Assembly: GCF_003265705.1 (NCBI RefSeq) | Contig: NW_020312848.1 | Coordinates: 54,226,808 to 54,290,807 of the forward strand | Direction: 5' to 3' | Source of the DNA: Callorhinus ursinus | Taxonomy: Eukaryota; Chordata; Mammalia; Carnivora; Otariidae | DNA: 64,000 nucleotides | Shown here: positions 32,710-45,689 of the stretch, one piece after another | How positions within the stretch are numbered: position 1 is the stretch's first letter | Layout: each line of letters begins with the position of its first letter | Made by a program: the position numbers and the translations under genes | The notes under the pieces: generated by a model | The model's database searches: none | What the model was told of the DNA's origin: nothing | What the model saw: the letters and a program-made list of their open reading frames with translations, nothing else

Positions 32710-34225
32710 TCCTATGTTTATACTCAGATATGTATAGTGTTTTCCTTTAATTTAGGTCAAACTCTATTCTAATTATTTCTATAGAGAGAGAGCTTACATT
32801 TTTCTTTGTTCTTCTTTCCGAAGTGCCTCAGGTCTCTCTCGCAGATTTTTCTAGGTCTTTCTGAAAATTCTTATTACTTAACTTTATCCTTGGACATTGC
32901 TTTTACATAAACGTCTCCTAATTCTAAATGTCATTACTTAACTCCAGAAACTTTCCTTAGCTCCCCTTCTGAAATAAATTTCCCATTAAATTAAACTATT
33001 TTGTTCAGCTAATTCTCTCCTTTGTGATTTTGTAGAATTCCCATGATCTGAAGCAAAGTTAGAATGCTCCACTTAAATGGTAATCCTAATTCTATTTAAC
33101 CCATTTATTCATTCTGAAGAGTTTTTAGCTCTCATACTAGTAAGCACTTAATTGGTAGTAGACTGCAGTCCTCTTCTCTAATTCACACTTGTCTCCTCTT
33201 TATGGAGCTAATGCTTCCTGGCTTCCTGCTGTTTCACTTGCCCTGCTGCTGGAAACCTTCCTTTTGGTATCCTTGGAGTTTCCTCTCAACATCACCAGGC
33301 TTGGTTCAGAGGAGCTCTATTCCTTCTCTTCCAAGACTTTGCCAGCTTACCTCTGATCACTCCTTAGTGAATATTACTTTATCATTTGAAGGAATGCCTC
33401 CTTTATGTCAAATACTGAAAAAAGGCAGAGACTCAGGCATACTGTTTATATACTGAGAACATTTCTTATTTGATGATAAGGAAAGAGCATGAGAGATTTG
33501 GATTTAAATTTCTAAAGCAGTTCTCATGTTTGAGTGCACATTATAGTTAATATTATTACTATTATTCTTTTAGAATTCCGTTTATATAAAAGAGGACATA
33601 AACAAGCCCCAGAAATAAGTATCGCCCAGTAAGACTGGGGGTGGGGAATGTAGCTTTCGTGTTATGTTTCTTAGGTGATCTGGAATTCTCTCTCAATAGT
33701 GCATGCTGACTCATTCTGGGATCCCATATTGGGAGTAAATCTTTGTGACTTCATCTTGCTCAGTATCTTTTCCTCCATTTGTCTCTCAGAAAAATTCTCT
33801 TTTTTAAAAAATTTGCTGACCAAATGGTTATGTGGCTACAGTTGAGATGCTTTGATTATTGCTGTAGAGAAGAATCGTTAACCATCCCGTTATTCCAAAA
33901 TCCAACTCATGATTTGGTTTCAGGTCATAAGCTATTTTTTGATGGTTACCTGTATTTATCTCATTGGCCAATGACCATGATTAGGCTGCATTCTCGAATG
34001 GAACTCAAGTTTACTGACACACTTCTTCCTTAGGGCGCATTATTCCAAGCTCATCTGGGTTTTGGTCAAGATACTAGAGAGAACCATTGCCCATTGTTTT
34101 TGGTTTGAGCAACTTAAGCTCAGGGTCCTGGAAGCTGACTCTCCGGTTTGGATCCTGGATACATCATTATTGCTGGTGTTGGGCAAGTTAAACTCTGTGA
34201 TCAAATTTCTCATTTTAAAATGGAG

Positions 34226-34410
34226 GTGCCTGGGTGGCTCAGACGGTTAAGCATCTGCCTTCGGCTCGGGTCATGGTCCCAAGGTCCTGGAATCAAGCCC
34301 CACATCGGGCTCCCTGCTGAGCGGGGAGCCTGCTTCTCCTTCTCCCCCTGCTTGTACTTTCTCTCTCCTGTCAAATAAATAAAATCTTATAAAATAAAAT
34401 AAATAAAAAT
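34226..34410 (+). mobile_element. Can-SINE, sense, perfect target-site duplication
   Basis: Head GGTGCCTGGGTGGCTCAG, CTTCGGCTCGGGTCATGGTC, and GGGCTCCCTGCTGAGCGGGG, with a TCAAATAAATAAAATCTT tail followed by repeated AAAAT units. The 13-base repeat AAAATGGAGGTGC (34217-34229 and 34411-34423) is perfect and slightly overlaps the element's first bases. Confidence 0.94.
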
Positions 34411-34639
34411 AAAATGGAGGTGCTAATTCTTTATACCTTATTGGGTTATTTTAAGGATTATATGAGAAAATATGTTGTATGCTTAATTAGCACAGAGCTG
34501 TATGTGTAAACATTGAATGAATTTATTGGTTTTCATTATTATTATTCTTGGGCACAGGTATCAGTTACAAAGCTTTGTTTTTTGTTTTGAGGTTTGCATT
34601 TTCTTTTGATTCGTGATTCCAGTGGGTTACATGTCCAGA

Positions 34640-34745
34640 CATGCTGGGTACATAGACCATGTCTTCCTGAGATCGTTGGTATTTACGTCACAACAGTAGC
34701 CAGCACACTGGATGCCACATGGTTTATGCTTAATAAATGCATAAG
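34640..34745 (+). repeat. LINE-2 3' terminal fragment
   Basis: GGGTACATAGACCATGTCTT near the start, AGTAGCCAGCACACTGGATG, and the terminus GGTTTATGCTTAATAAATGC are in L2 order. Confidence 0.5.
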
Positions 34746-35134
34746 AAGCACATAGAATTAATGAGATTCTTTACCCATCTTGCTTGTATTATTTCAGACT
34801 TTAAGGTCTCTCATGAACATTCTAAATCAATACATTCTTCCTTTTATTCCTTCTAACCCGCTTCTTACTCCCAAGCCATACATGATTCATTCATGTCAAG
34901 TTCCAAATATTTATAGATGACTCTAAGGATATTAAAGCAGTCAAGTCATAGGTTTGACTGCTCTTGGCTGATAAGTCCTTCAGAAGAGTTCTCAGGGAAC
35001 GATGGCAGTGTTCTGAATAACATTCATTATCTGTAGAGGTGGGTAGAACTGGCACTTTATGTAGGACCTTTTTTGGTTTCCTATTTCTTATTTTTCTTGC
35101 CTAGCTAGTAAGAAAAGAGTCTGAGACACTTGAG

Positions 35135-35170
35135 TTTCTTTCCTTCCTTCCTTCATCCCTCCTTCCCTTG
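35135..35170. repeat. (TTCC)n pyrimidine tract
   Basis: CTTTCCTTCCTTCCTTCATC followed by CCTCCTTCCC, a pure pyrimidine run apart from one A; the complementary strand is polypurine. Confidence 0.85.
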
Positions 35171-36884
35171 TTACTCCCAGCCTTCCCACCCTCCTTCCTT
35201 CTCCTATCTTTCTCGGCCTTTCTAAATTAGTTTTTAAAGGCTTTGTGTTCTATAAAGTGCAATGTATGTTGTTGCTGTTGTTGTTCTTACTATTCCTATG
35301 AATATTCTAATTTATTACTTCACCCTTCACCCTTATCCTATACCATGACTCGTTTCATTTCCAGTCTATCTCCTGCTGCCCTTTTGTCAAAGATTTTCAA
35401 TCTCTTTCTGATATCCTTAAAATCTTTTGGTGTTTACTGGGGGAGATGAGATGGTATTGAAGTATAGGCGGTGGATGGGGTTCAGTGAGGGAACCAGATT
35501 TATTCCTTTCCCATTTGGGAGCTTCTCTGAGCCTCGGGGAGGTGCTGAGGCCGGGGAACTATCTCAGAGATCACCCTGAAAATGCTAACCACTGAAGAAA
35601 TAACATGTAAAGATCAAGACCATAAATGCTGCGGTCTAGATAATTTTAGTTCTCAAACCTCCCAACTTCCTGGAGCTGAACACTGTGTGAATTTACACAT
35701 AAATTATTTTTTGTAGAGTATGTTATTCATGGATAACTTTCAGGATTAGGAGTCAAAATATAACTTCTAAAGCTGAATAAGAAATCAATTAAGATGGAGT
35801 GTTACAGTGTGCTGACCCTGTGTTATGTTGGTGATACAGTGATGAACAGTGCAAGTGTGGTCCCTGTGTTCAGAGTTTATAGACTTGAAATAAGGTGTAT
35901 TTCTGAGTGCTATGATGGGAAAGGGCAGGCTGCTGTATTTTCACATTTGAGAAACACAAAGTCTCATGTTGGGGAGAGGTCAGAGAAGGCTTTCTAGAGG
36001 GAGTGATGTCTACAGTAATGCCTAAAGGAGCTAGCCAACTCAGGCAGAGCATGGGAGTGGATGGAGCCATAGTGTTCCAAGCCAAAAGAACAGCATACTT
36101 AGAGGTCTAGAGGTAAGAGGTCAGCTTAAGGAGAGTTATAGAACTTTTGTATAAGCTGAGATGGAAAATGTTTGATGAGAGGAACAGAGAGGTGAGAGGC
36201 AAAGAATCTATTAACAGAGGCTTAAGGGAAGATGGAAGGTATTGAAGGGAATAGTGACTTGGGTAGGTTTATGTTTTTATTTGCCTATATTTTAGGATGA
36301 TTACTGATGCAATAGTTGGAATATAAATAAGAATGGGAAACCGAAAATATTAGACCAGCTGGGAGACTGTTGTTATTCATCCAACTGAGAAAGATACGTC
36401 TTGGATGGGGTCATGGCAGGTGGGACCCAGCTTTCTGTGGCGTACAGTCAGTAAGACATATGGGGTGAGAGAAAAGCAGGTGCTGGGAATGAGGCCAGGA
36501 GTTTTAGTTTGGACAAATGATAGTTTTGAAAGGACGGCATGGCAGAGGATTTAAGGACATTGTCCAAAGAGGGTTTGAAATGCTGGGCTGTGGATGTCCA
36601 GTGGGTTGAGAAGGAAGTAAAAACAAGAAAGGTCTAACAAATAAGAAAAATAGCCAGAGAGGCTAACAGTCCCTAAAGGTTTCTATTCCTGAAGAAACAG
36701 AACATGTATCGATGGAGTAAGTGAACAGGAGAAGTGGAAAGAGAAGATGAATTGTGAAAATGGGAAGTAAGAATTTAAAATTTTTTAAGTGGACGGTTCC
36801 TGATAAGGACAAGGCGCAAGGTGCGGTTGCAAGGATAGACAACTGAAATAGTTTCTCCCAAACCCAGAGTGCCAGATTTGGAAG

Positions 36885-36995
36885 AAATTTTGGAGGTTTC
36901 ATAAAAATTGCCCTGTTTAGTAGGTGGGGAAACAAATCCAGACGTTTGTTCCAATCAGCATGACCAATAAGAGGCAAAGCTGGGACTTATCTCTG
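36885..36995 (-). repeat. MIR fragment, antisense
   Basis: Contains TTGCCCTGTTTAGTAGGTGG GGAAACAAATCCAGA and AGAGGCAAAGCTGGGAC, the antisense MIR core order. Confidence 0.45.
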
Positions 36996-38599
36996 TTTGT
37001 CTCAATCATCTGAATTCCTCATCGAAACTTAATAGTTGAGGAGAAGCCAGCAAGTTGGTTTTCTCTGGTTCTTTCTGCTTTGCCCTAAGATTAGTTACCT
37101 GTTGTGGAGGAATGGAAGAGTAGTTTGATATCCTCTAAGCTGAGGACTCTGAAATGAATGAAAAATAGTGCACGTTGTTTGGAGCTGCTGGTTTGCCTCA
37201 TTGAAAGATTTGGAAAGGTCTTCTCCATCTAGTCCAGTAACACACAAAATTGGGATTTTTAAAAAAGATATATGTGTAACTGTCTCTTATATAAATGTGT
37301 GTATGTATATCTATGATTTGTATCAAATCATGTGTGTATTTTTTTTTCCTTAATAGAAGTTGTCTCCACAATAGTTACTTTTAGGGAGCTATGTGAAATT
37401 GAGTGAGGATGTACTGGTGAAGAGGACTTCCACTTAACATTCTGTATACCTTCCTCTGTATTGTTGATTTTTCCCCCCTTGGGGTGAATTATTTTATTAC
37501 ATTAAAAGCAACAGTATTAAAAAAAAAAATTCTCCCACATAGCTAACAATGCCAGGGTAAGGGCCCAGCTTCCCAAAGCTACATTAGAGCCCAGTTACCT
37601 GTAAGGAATGCTTCAAGTCACAGATAAGCCAGGAGATTCAGATTCCTTCAGGTTCTGCAGGAGGCAGGACCAGCTAAATAAATTGGTAGGTGGAGTATGT
37701 GTGGAGTATAGTGCAAAATGAGAATTCCGGTCCCCTTATTCAAAAAGTGTGAATTTCAAGATGGCAGCGGTAGAGCATTGAACCCGCTCAGGGTCCTTCT
37801 GCGAGTGGGGCTCTGTGCCATTGCACACACAGGTCCCATGGCTACGAAGCCGGGCCTGGCTGGAGGCACCGAGGGTGTGGGGATTTAGTTCTGGTAAGCA
37901 AAAAGGAATACTCTATAGCCATTTTAGAATTTGTTTTTTCAGTGAGGCTCTGAAATTCTAGAATGAGGAAGTTTTTCTGGGCTGGGCAGATCCTGCCTTT
38001 GTCACAAGTATGAGTAGCTCGTGCACGTATGTGGGACAGTTGCTGTGTAACAGACTCTTGAAGGCAGTGGTTGCTGGCAGTGGTTGCCAGCTTTTATCCA
38101 GGCACAGAAGGACTGAGACCTGCTTCCGGCTTTAGCTTTATCCATGGCTCAGTAGTGAAGGAGAAGGGTTGGTGGAAATTCCTCTCCACTCCTTCCAGGA
38201 GCTCCATTTCCCCTCCATCTTAGCACAGCTGGGAGTCAGTACGGTGACTTGCCCTGTGTTTCTTCCTTCAGTGAGTCTTTTAGGACTCGGTGGTAAATCC
38301 ATGCCCCACCATTTTCCATCGGAAGCTGGATTCTTCCCAAATCCTTGCGTTCTGCAGTAAGACACCCAGAAGTCAGGGAAATATCTTTTAAAACTCCCCG
38401 ATGCTGGTATTAGAGGGTAAAATTGCATTAAGTGAGCTAGAGAAGGGAGCGGGTGGAGAAATTTGTTCTGCATTGGAACATAACCTAATTAAATACATTT
38501 TCCCTGGTTCTTGAGAATTTAGACTGGGAAATTTAAGGAAAAAAAAAAGATTCCCACCATCTCAAATTGTCATAAATAATTGATTCATACTAGTGTGAT

Positions 38600-38812
38600 C
38601 TTTAAGATTTTATTTATTTATTTTTAGCGAGCATAAGCAAGGGGAGGAGCGGGGGGGCGGGGAGGAAGTAGAGGAAAGGGAAAGAATCTCAAGCGGACTC
38701 TGCACTGAGGGCAGAGCTGACGTGGAACTCGATCTCACAACCTTGGGGTCATGACCTGGGCTGAAACCAAGAGTCAGAGGCTTAACTGACTGAACCACCC
38801 ACGTGCCCCCAG
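38600..38812 (-). mobile_element. Older Can-SINE, antisense (first of a tandem pair)
   Basis: Reverse-complement tRNA-derived SINE of an older subfamily: GATTTTATTTATTTATTTTT, CTCTGCACTGAGGGCAGAGC, a GGGGTCATGACCTGGGCTGA block, ending ACTGACTGAACCACCCACGT GCCCCC. It contains a GGGGGGGCGGGG run. Its left and right flanks are CTAGTGTGAT (38590-38599) and CCAGTGTGAT (38814-38823), the target-site duplication with one mismatch. Confidence 0.88.
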
Positions 38813-38825
38813 GCCAGTGTGATTT

Positions 38826-39031
38826 TTTTTTTTAATTTTTTAAAAGATTTTATTTATTTATTTGACAGAGACACAGCAAGAGAGGGAATACAAGCAGGGG
38901 GAGTGGGAGAGGGAGAAGCAGTTTTCCTGCGGAGCAGGGAGCCTGATGCGGGGCTCGATCCCAGGACCCTGGGATCATGACCTAAGCCGAAGGCAGATGC
39001 TAAATGACTGAGCCACCCAGGTCCCCCCATG
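38826..39031 (-). mobile_element. Can-SINE, antisense (second of a tandem pair)
   Basis: A closer-to-consensus copy: TTTATTTATTTGACAGAGAC, a GGGAGTGGGAGAGGGAGAAG block, GGCTCGATCCCAGGACCCTG and GAGCCACCCAGGTCCCCCC. It is flanked by CCAGTGTGATTT at 38814-38825 and 39032-39043. The left copy is also the right duplication of the preceding element. Confidence 0.92.
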
Positions 39032-39336
39032 CCAGTGTGATTTAATAAGACCATACATGTCATCTTTGGATGTTGCCCATCTTTCCTTGTCTTAATGAAA
39101 AAGATAATGCTGTATCATCAACATAGAGGCCCATCTTTGCAGGGTATCTTCTCCATGTTTGTTCAGCATTGCAAAGGTGCTGTCATAATCACAAAGGTGA
39201 GTGAAAAGTAGGCAGCAGCCGTGAGAAAAACACATCCAAAGAATGGTGTGATCGTGTGCAATTAGCATTTTCCTACTCTACCTCGTGAGTTAGGTTCTTC
39301 TTACTGCGCTTCTCCCATATCCAGTAAAATTTTTTA

Positions 39337-39543
39337 AAGAGATTTATTTATTTATTAGAGAGCATGCGAGCAGGGGTAGAGTCAGAGGGAGTGGGATAGA
39401 GAGTCTCAAGGCGACTCGCTGCTGAGCATGGAGCCCTACCGGAAGGTGGGGGGAGAGGGAGCTCAGTCTCACTTTCTTGAGATCATGACCTGAGACAAAA
39501 TCAAGAGTTGTCCACTCAATCTACTGAGCCACCCAGGCGCCCC
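39337..39543 (-). mobile_element. Can-SINE, antisense, diverged
   Basis: An older copy with TTTATTTATTTATTAGAGAGCA, a CTGCTGAGCATGGAGCC block, a G-rich insertion GGTGGGGGGAGAGGGAG, TTGAGATCATGACCTGAG and CTACTGAGCCACCCAGGCG. TCCAGTAAAATTTTT before it and TCCAGTAAATTTTTA after it form the duplication. Confidence 0.9.
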
Positions 39544-40153
39544 TCCAGTAAATTTTTAAAAGTCTTATCAGATAGCTCTGAATACGAATATTTACTACTG
39601 GAAAAGTAAAATTAAACCCATGTTCTTGCCTATTTAGGTTTTTAATATTTTTCATTTTAGCCAATTTCAGGCAGTTGATTTTTGGTCTGGCTTTACGTTG
39701 TTAAAAGAAACAGAGCACATGCCCTTCAGTATTTTCCAGGTAGATATATATAATTTGCCTTTTTAATTTCTTCAAGATTATACCGCAGTGAAATACATGT
39801 GTGTAATATTTAGAACATTTTAAATATATATCAGAAGATCTTTTTTATAGGAGATTGAATAATAGTAATGCTGTAAAGTCCAAATTTGTTTGGACAGATT
39901 GACGTCAGGGTAAAAAAAATCTCAGTTTATGTAAACATTAAATCTAAGCCTCACTGCCTCTCCAATGCCTGGAAGGTTGGCGTGAGGGGTGTTGGTGGTC
40001 GCCGACACTCCGAGTCACATAGCAGAGTCTCCCATGAGTCACCGCGTGGAGCGGTGTTGAGTGTGATGGTGCTGGCCGCTCATACATCCTTCTTCACCTG
40101 CCGGCATGACCTCTTCCATCCCTAACAGGGTCTGGTTTGTCCTCCAAGTCAAG

Positions 40154-40202
40154 GCTGCTTTTAATTTCCTTGAACTTTAGAGCTGCTTTTAATTTCTTTG
40201 AA
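40154..40202. repeat. Two-copy 28-base tandem duplication
   Basis: GCTGCTTTTAATTTCCTTGAA at 40154-40174 recurs as GCTGCTTTTAATTTCTTTGAA at 40182-40202 with one mismatch, giving a 28-base period. It is a local duplication, not a longer array. Confidence 0.85.
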
Positions 40203-41078
40203 ATCACACTGGTGCTTGACTTCTTTAACTCAAAAGGACCTTCTATCTGTTTCACTGGAGCCACCTTACAAACCTAGACACACCTTGGACCTTGTTCCTG
40301 CCAAGGTCTCTTTTCTAAGACTTTGAAATCAGAAATTCACTTTCTCATTTCTGTCCGTTCTTTACCTTAATTATGCCTAATCGCTTAACTATGTTCTTTT
40401 CCTTAACTTCATGTTCCTTTTTGTCTTTGTTTTTTTCCTGGGAAGATCCAAATGGTCTTTCATTATCTCCCTCAACTCTATGACCTGGTGTACTCTTGGC
40501 CATGATGAGGTAACAGACAACAGGGTCAGTCTTCTCCGTTCAGATTCCAGGGGCTGGGAACTCCTAGATAAAAGATGTTATATGCAGTAGGATTAGCTTT
40601 AGTTTGACTACATGTTCTTCGATCTCAACTGAGACCTCTCTGCTCCTCAGCTGTACTTTAATTTCTACTTGATTTTTGCTTTTGGTCCAGTCTTGCCTTT
40701 TGATTTTGTGACGCTTTTCTGAAGACTCAGATCGTATTCTAATATATCTGTCTCTGTCACTGAGGCATTTTAGGTTATATTTTAGCGCCAGCCCCTGGTA
40801 TTCAAACCCAGTTCTGGTCTACCCGGCTGATCCTTAGTCTACCTTGATATAGAGGTTAAATGCAGCTGAAACCGTGTCTTAATATACTGATAGGTCCGTT
40901 TACCCAGTGGCTTCCTGTCAGTCCTCTCTCCTTTCTGTAGTGTTTGAGAGGACAGGTTTCCTGCTGGAAATCCCTCCCTCTGCCTCCCAAGTTACACTGG
41001 TTTTCTTCCTGTCCCCCAGATGCCCTGAGTTCCTTTGTGTCTCTGAGTTTTTGCACCCTGGGTCTCCATCGTGTCCCT

Positions 41079-41091
41079 CCCCCCCCCCCCC
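41079..41091. repeat. C13 homopolymer
   Basis: A C-run in a pyrimidine-rich context (GTGTCCCT before, ACCTCCTTGC after). It gives a spurious proline/glycine-rich open frame on both strands. Confidence 0.9.
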
Positions 41092-41574
41092 ACCTCCTTG
41101 CACTCCAGACTTAATTGTCACTTCCGAAGAGAGCCTTCTCTGTCTCTTCCCTGTTTCTCCAAGCACCTTTCCTTTCAGTTGTTGTCACAGTTTGTAACTT
41201 GGTTCTGCTATGACATGGCTACGATCTGCTGGCTTTAGGTTGCACTCCCAGCAACTGGCACCGGTGCAGGACCACAGTGGACTTTCCCGAAGCTATTTTG
41301 GATGCCTGTGGGAATAAAAGAAATTCGGCTTTTTCCTCCATGCCTTCCTTTTACGTAGTTTTGGTGTAGCCAAAATAGATTCCTTGTTCTTCCCTATACG
41401 CGTCCAGTCCTTTCCTTCTCCCGTGCCTCACTCAGGTTACCCCACGTCTCCAGCTGCCTGAGCAAGGCCTGCTGTGATTTCTCCCTCGTCCGGCTTGCAG
41501 AGTGGGTTTGTCTTCATCTCTCCTAAAGGACTTGTTAATTTTGAAATTGTCCTGCCGTGTGGATGGCCCTCTTC

Positions 41575-41705
41575 CTTGTCACTGAACTGAAGGCTCCTTA
41601 AAGGCAGAATTGGCGGCTCCTTCAGCTTTGTAGCCCTCCCAGCATATAGCCCAGGGCCATGCACAGAGTTTGTTCCCACTACTGTCATGTTAATTGTTGA
41701 ATAAA
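41575..41705 (+). repeat. LINE-2 3' terminal fragment
   Basis: GTCACTGAACTGAAGGCTCC TTAAAGGCAG, then GTAGCCCTCCCAGCATATAG CCCAGGGCCATG, then TTAATTGTTGAATAAATGAA: the L2 terminal order. A further L2-like piece may lie at 41095-41170. Confidence 0.6.
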
Positions 41706-41899
41706 TGAAAATCTGTACCTTTTGACTACATTTAGCTTCTCTGTAGGAGACTGACAGCTTTGAATTGGTTAAGCTATAGTAATTTGTCTTAAAATGTGGA
41801 TTGACTATCTTTCCCTCTCTTAAGGAGCTAATTTTCTCAGTCTACAGTTCATGCATATCAAAGGAATGCTTTTTATTAGTAATATTAACAATGTTATTA

Positions 41900-42085
41900 C
41901 TTAGAGCTTTTTACAGTTAATGAAATTTTTCATATTCATGATCTCACTTGGCCTATTGGCAACTTTATCAGGCAGGTGGAATAATAAGTATTATTGCCTC
42001 TCGATGAGACTGGGCTCAGAACAGTCAAGCAGTGTACCTAGGGCCACACAGCTCATCTCCTGATTATCTAGCCTTGATTCTCAGA
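41900..42085 (-). repeat. MIR, antisense
   Basis: ATTCATGATCTCACTTGGCC, GGCAGGTGGAATAATAAGTA TTATTGCCTCTCGATGAGAC TGGGCTCAGA, TGTACCTAGGGCCACACAGC and GCCTTGATTCTCAG give a fairly complete antisense MIR. Confidence 0.7.
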
Positions 42086-42564
42086 TGGGGGATGGAGTAG
42101 GGGAATGGCCGGGACTTTGTGGTGTTCATGGTGCCCCAGAGATTACATTCAAGTCACAGGGGAGGTGATAGTTTTCCCAGATTATTGCCATTCTGTCACT
42201 ATTAATGATGTGACTGTATCCTGCCTTTGTGTTGGATCATAAAAGAGTTAGGAAAATTTGAATGTACTATGTTCCTTTGGAATTTTATCTTTGTTGTGGT
42301 AAATTCAAGACAATTGCTGGGCTTACTATATACTTGACATCTTAGAAAAAAGGCTTCTTTAGTTTTTGAGAACTATTTCCTCATTGCCTCCGTGAGAACG
42401 GACTTGTTCTCATTCCAAGAGATAGGCAGAGAGTCTTGACATCTGCTCTTCTTTGCGGTGTGAGGATATTCATTTTCCTTCTGCACCAAGAAGAAATCAC
42501 AATAATTGAAGCTGGAGCTACAGGGGCAGGAATATGATGCTATATAGCCCTATCCGCTTGTTCA

Positions 42565-42720
42565 AAGCAATGGTTCCCAACTCTTTACATTAGCTTAAAA
42601 ACATACTGATGCCCAGGCCCCACTCCCACACCAGTGAGCCTTGAATCAGATGTGAGTAGGGCCTGGACGACTTTAATTTCTGAGAGCTTCACAGTTAATT
42701 TTGAGGTATGGTTCAGACTT
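42565..42720. mobile_element. MER5/MER20-type hAT fragment
   Basis: AATGGTTCCCAACTC at the left end, CTGATGCCCAGGCCCCACTC, a CTTGAATCAGATGTG block and ATGGTTCAGACTTAGAG on the right follow the order of a non-autonomous hAT-Charlie element. Confidence 0.5.
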
Positions 42721-45689
42721 AGAGCTGATAAGATTTTCAATTGAATATATTGCCCTAGAACAAAAAGAGCTTGTAAAGTAAATTGAACAGTTTTTTATTT
42801 GAATATTTAAAAAAAATTTTTTTTGTTTTTTTTTTGGAAAGTGGTTTCTTACAGTTGTGATTGATTGATGACCCGTAGGGACTGATAGCCTTGGTGGCCT
42901 AGCTGGGAGAACCCAAGGTACTGGCCTCTTGTTTTAGCCCGTAGTCCTTCTGGGAAGTTGTTTTTTGGAGAGATGTTTACATTGTTCAGAAAGTGTTTCA
43001 TGCTTTTAGTTTCACTATGCAGCACTTTAAGTTTTATGATATTGGAAAAGAACTATTATAATTTGCACTTGTGGCCTCGTGAAGTGGCGTGATGGGGTTG
43101 GAGAGCGCATTGAAAGGACTTTAAGATCGAAAACTTGATGCTGCCATGAGGGATTATTTGATTATCTTTAGAATCTTAATGTATTAACCCAAGATCAAGG
43201 TTTATGTTATGTAAGAGTTGGATTTCTTAAGGTTGAAAACCCTTTTGCCTGTTTTTCCGAGGAATTACAAATGCCTGCTTTCATCTTCTCTTGACACTCT
43301 GTCCCGAATGGGAATAAGCTATCTCTTTCAGTTAAAAATCTGTGCAATAAGCAGCCTTCCAATCAAGTGTTTGTAGATACAGTGGAAAGAGTATCTCCTT
43401 AACTGTTATAGCTAAGAGTTTGTTCTCGGAGTAAAGCAAAGTCCCTTATAATAGAGATACAGTTTACCTAAGAGTCATATTAATAAGTAAAAAAAAAAAA
43501 AGATCAGCTTTTTGAATAATATATGAATTCATATGATATCAGTGGTATCTGGGCATTTGGGACAATACATAATTAGTTTCAGTTCCTTTAGAGAGGGAGA
43601 TGTGGATGTTAAAATAAATTGCTGATGAAGCACATACTTTGGAGAACAGTGTATTTCAAAACTTTGTGCAATATCAGCTATTTCTTTCAGTGGTATGGAA
43701 ATATAGCATAAGACGGAGAAGATTTATTAGGGGCAGTTTTACACCATTCTTACTGTATAAAAGTTCATAGTTTGCTCATTTGGAACTAGTTACTACAAGA
43801 AGAATAACAGCAAATATTTATAGGCCTGCTGGGAACACATTAGTTCCGTGCAACCTTGGCACCATTGTTTGTCACCGGTAAACCAGTCATAATCATTTGC
43901 TTGTATAAGAATAGTCAGTATCACAATAGTTCAGCATTTAAAAGAGCTTGGTCATTTCATTATTAAGAGTTACCCTTTTACAAAACTGTGAATAATGGGC
44001 CTACCCCAGAAAATTCAGCGCTCACAGAGTGAGAAGACTTGGAACTGTGGGATAAATACATTCTGGCAAGAAGGGAGGGAGGGAGTTTGGAATAAATCGT
44101 TTTTTATTAAGTAAAAGGGAAGAAATGGACTCCATGGAAGGAGCTGTTTTGCAACAAGGAAAAATACTCCAAACAAAACTGTTCTGGGCAATCGTGTCTC
44201 CTCATTCTCACCTTGAGGGGGTTCCTTCAAAGGTTTCAGTTTTACCGTGGAAACTAATTAATGAGGCGCCAACATACATCATATATGCGGGATACGTAGT
44301 ATGAGTCCCTCTGCAAGCACGGTTTACCCTCTGCTCCTGAGGGTTGGAGACACACAAACAAAATACTATACCTTTTGCACAATTCTTTGAAGTTTGTACT
44401 CTGGTTTCGGTACAGTTATTGTCGTTGTCTTAAATATGTTCAAAAGTTTTCTTCCTGAGAAATGGGGCCCATTACTTAGCCAAGGATTCATCCCCTTGCT
44501 CATCACCTTTCTCAGGTTTGCTTCTTTTGATAAACATCACGTTCATGAGCAATTCCTTGTCTCCATGAAGCCTAAAGAAAATGAGGGGTTTGTTAGAACA
44601 CTCACTGGGGAGAAGTCTTTAATTTGGTTTGTTTTTCTGATGACACCTACGGTGTTAAAGTAAAAATATTTAAGTGGAACAGTTCACTGAGTGCGTACTT
44701 AATGTGCAAAAAGCATGAATGTGTGGGAGTGTTCATTTTCTGCATTTAATTTTTTCTTTCTTTCTCTTACCAAAAGCAAACAAACAAAAGCCCAACCACT
44801 ACTTCTTCGACCGAAAAAAACCAAAATGGGATAACTAAGCTCACAGAGTCAGAATCTACAGCTCTGGCAGGCCGAGTAGGTGCGATTATAGCTTGGTCGG
44901 TAATAATGACAGATTTTAGTGTCCATTTTAGTGTATGAAACACTAAATTACAATGAATTGAAAAGATGGCTGGTTTATAGTCCTAGGATAGCATTTCTGG
45001 GAGGTAAGGATGACGTTAAATCATTTGGGGATGGTTTCAGTTGTTTCTCTTTTAATTGCAGGTACAGTGTTGTTTTTACTTCTTTGCATGTTAATACAAA
45101 TTGGAAAATATTTGTGGATGGTCTGTTTGGGAGAGAAAGTCATTATGATGTCTATCTCCACCTTTAACCGATCCCTATTTTTTTTTTTTTTTTTGTTCTG
45201 TTGTTTGTTTTTGGCACACAATATTAGAATTCAGCCCCTTGGAAAATGTCGTAAAGAAGTTTCATGATTCAGATAATTTTTTTCTATAAGTCTGCATGCA
45301 GGCTGCTTCAGCTAGAGAGTTGCCAGTCAGTCGGGCCTGATGCAATCCGCTCTAGCCCGCCTTGCAAACTCAGTGCTGGGCTCTCTCATGCTGTTAATGA
45401 TTATGTATGAAGACTTGGGAAGAACTGGAGGTGTCACCGACGACAGATACAAACATAACATGTTTTTTTCAAGCAGGGGAAGGTACACATGTGGCAAGCT
45501 AATTAGATTGACTTCCATATTCCAAATAGATAACATATTTGGAGCAAAAGTGAAAATGAAATAATGGCCCAAAGCTTGACTTGTCAGCTAGCTCTGTGTT
45601 TGACAGGAGGGAGGCTCCTGGTCAGATGTTGTAAAGGGGCCAGTGTGCAACAGCGGTGCTTAGAGAGAGGCAGTGTGTGGTTAGAGAAG

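Noticed and set aside
38053..38090. Short direct repeat GCAGTGGTTGCTGGCAGTGG TTGCC
   Set aside because: A two-copy 13-base repeat in intron, too short and isolated to mean more than slippage.
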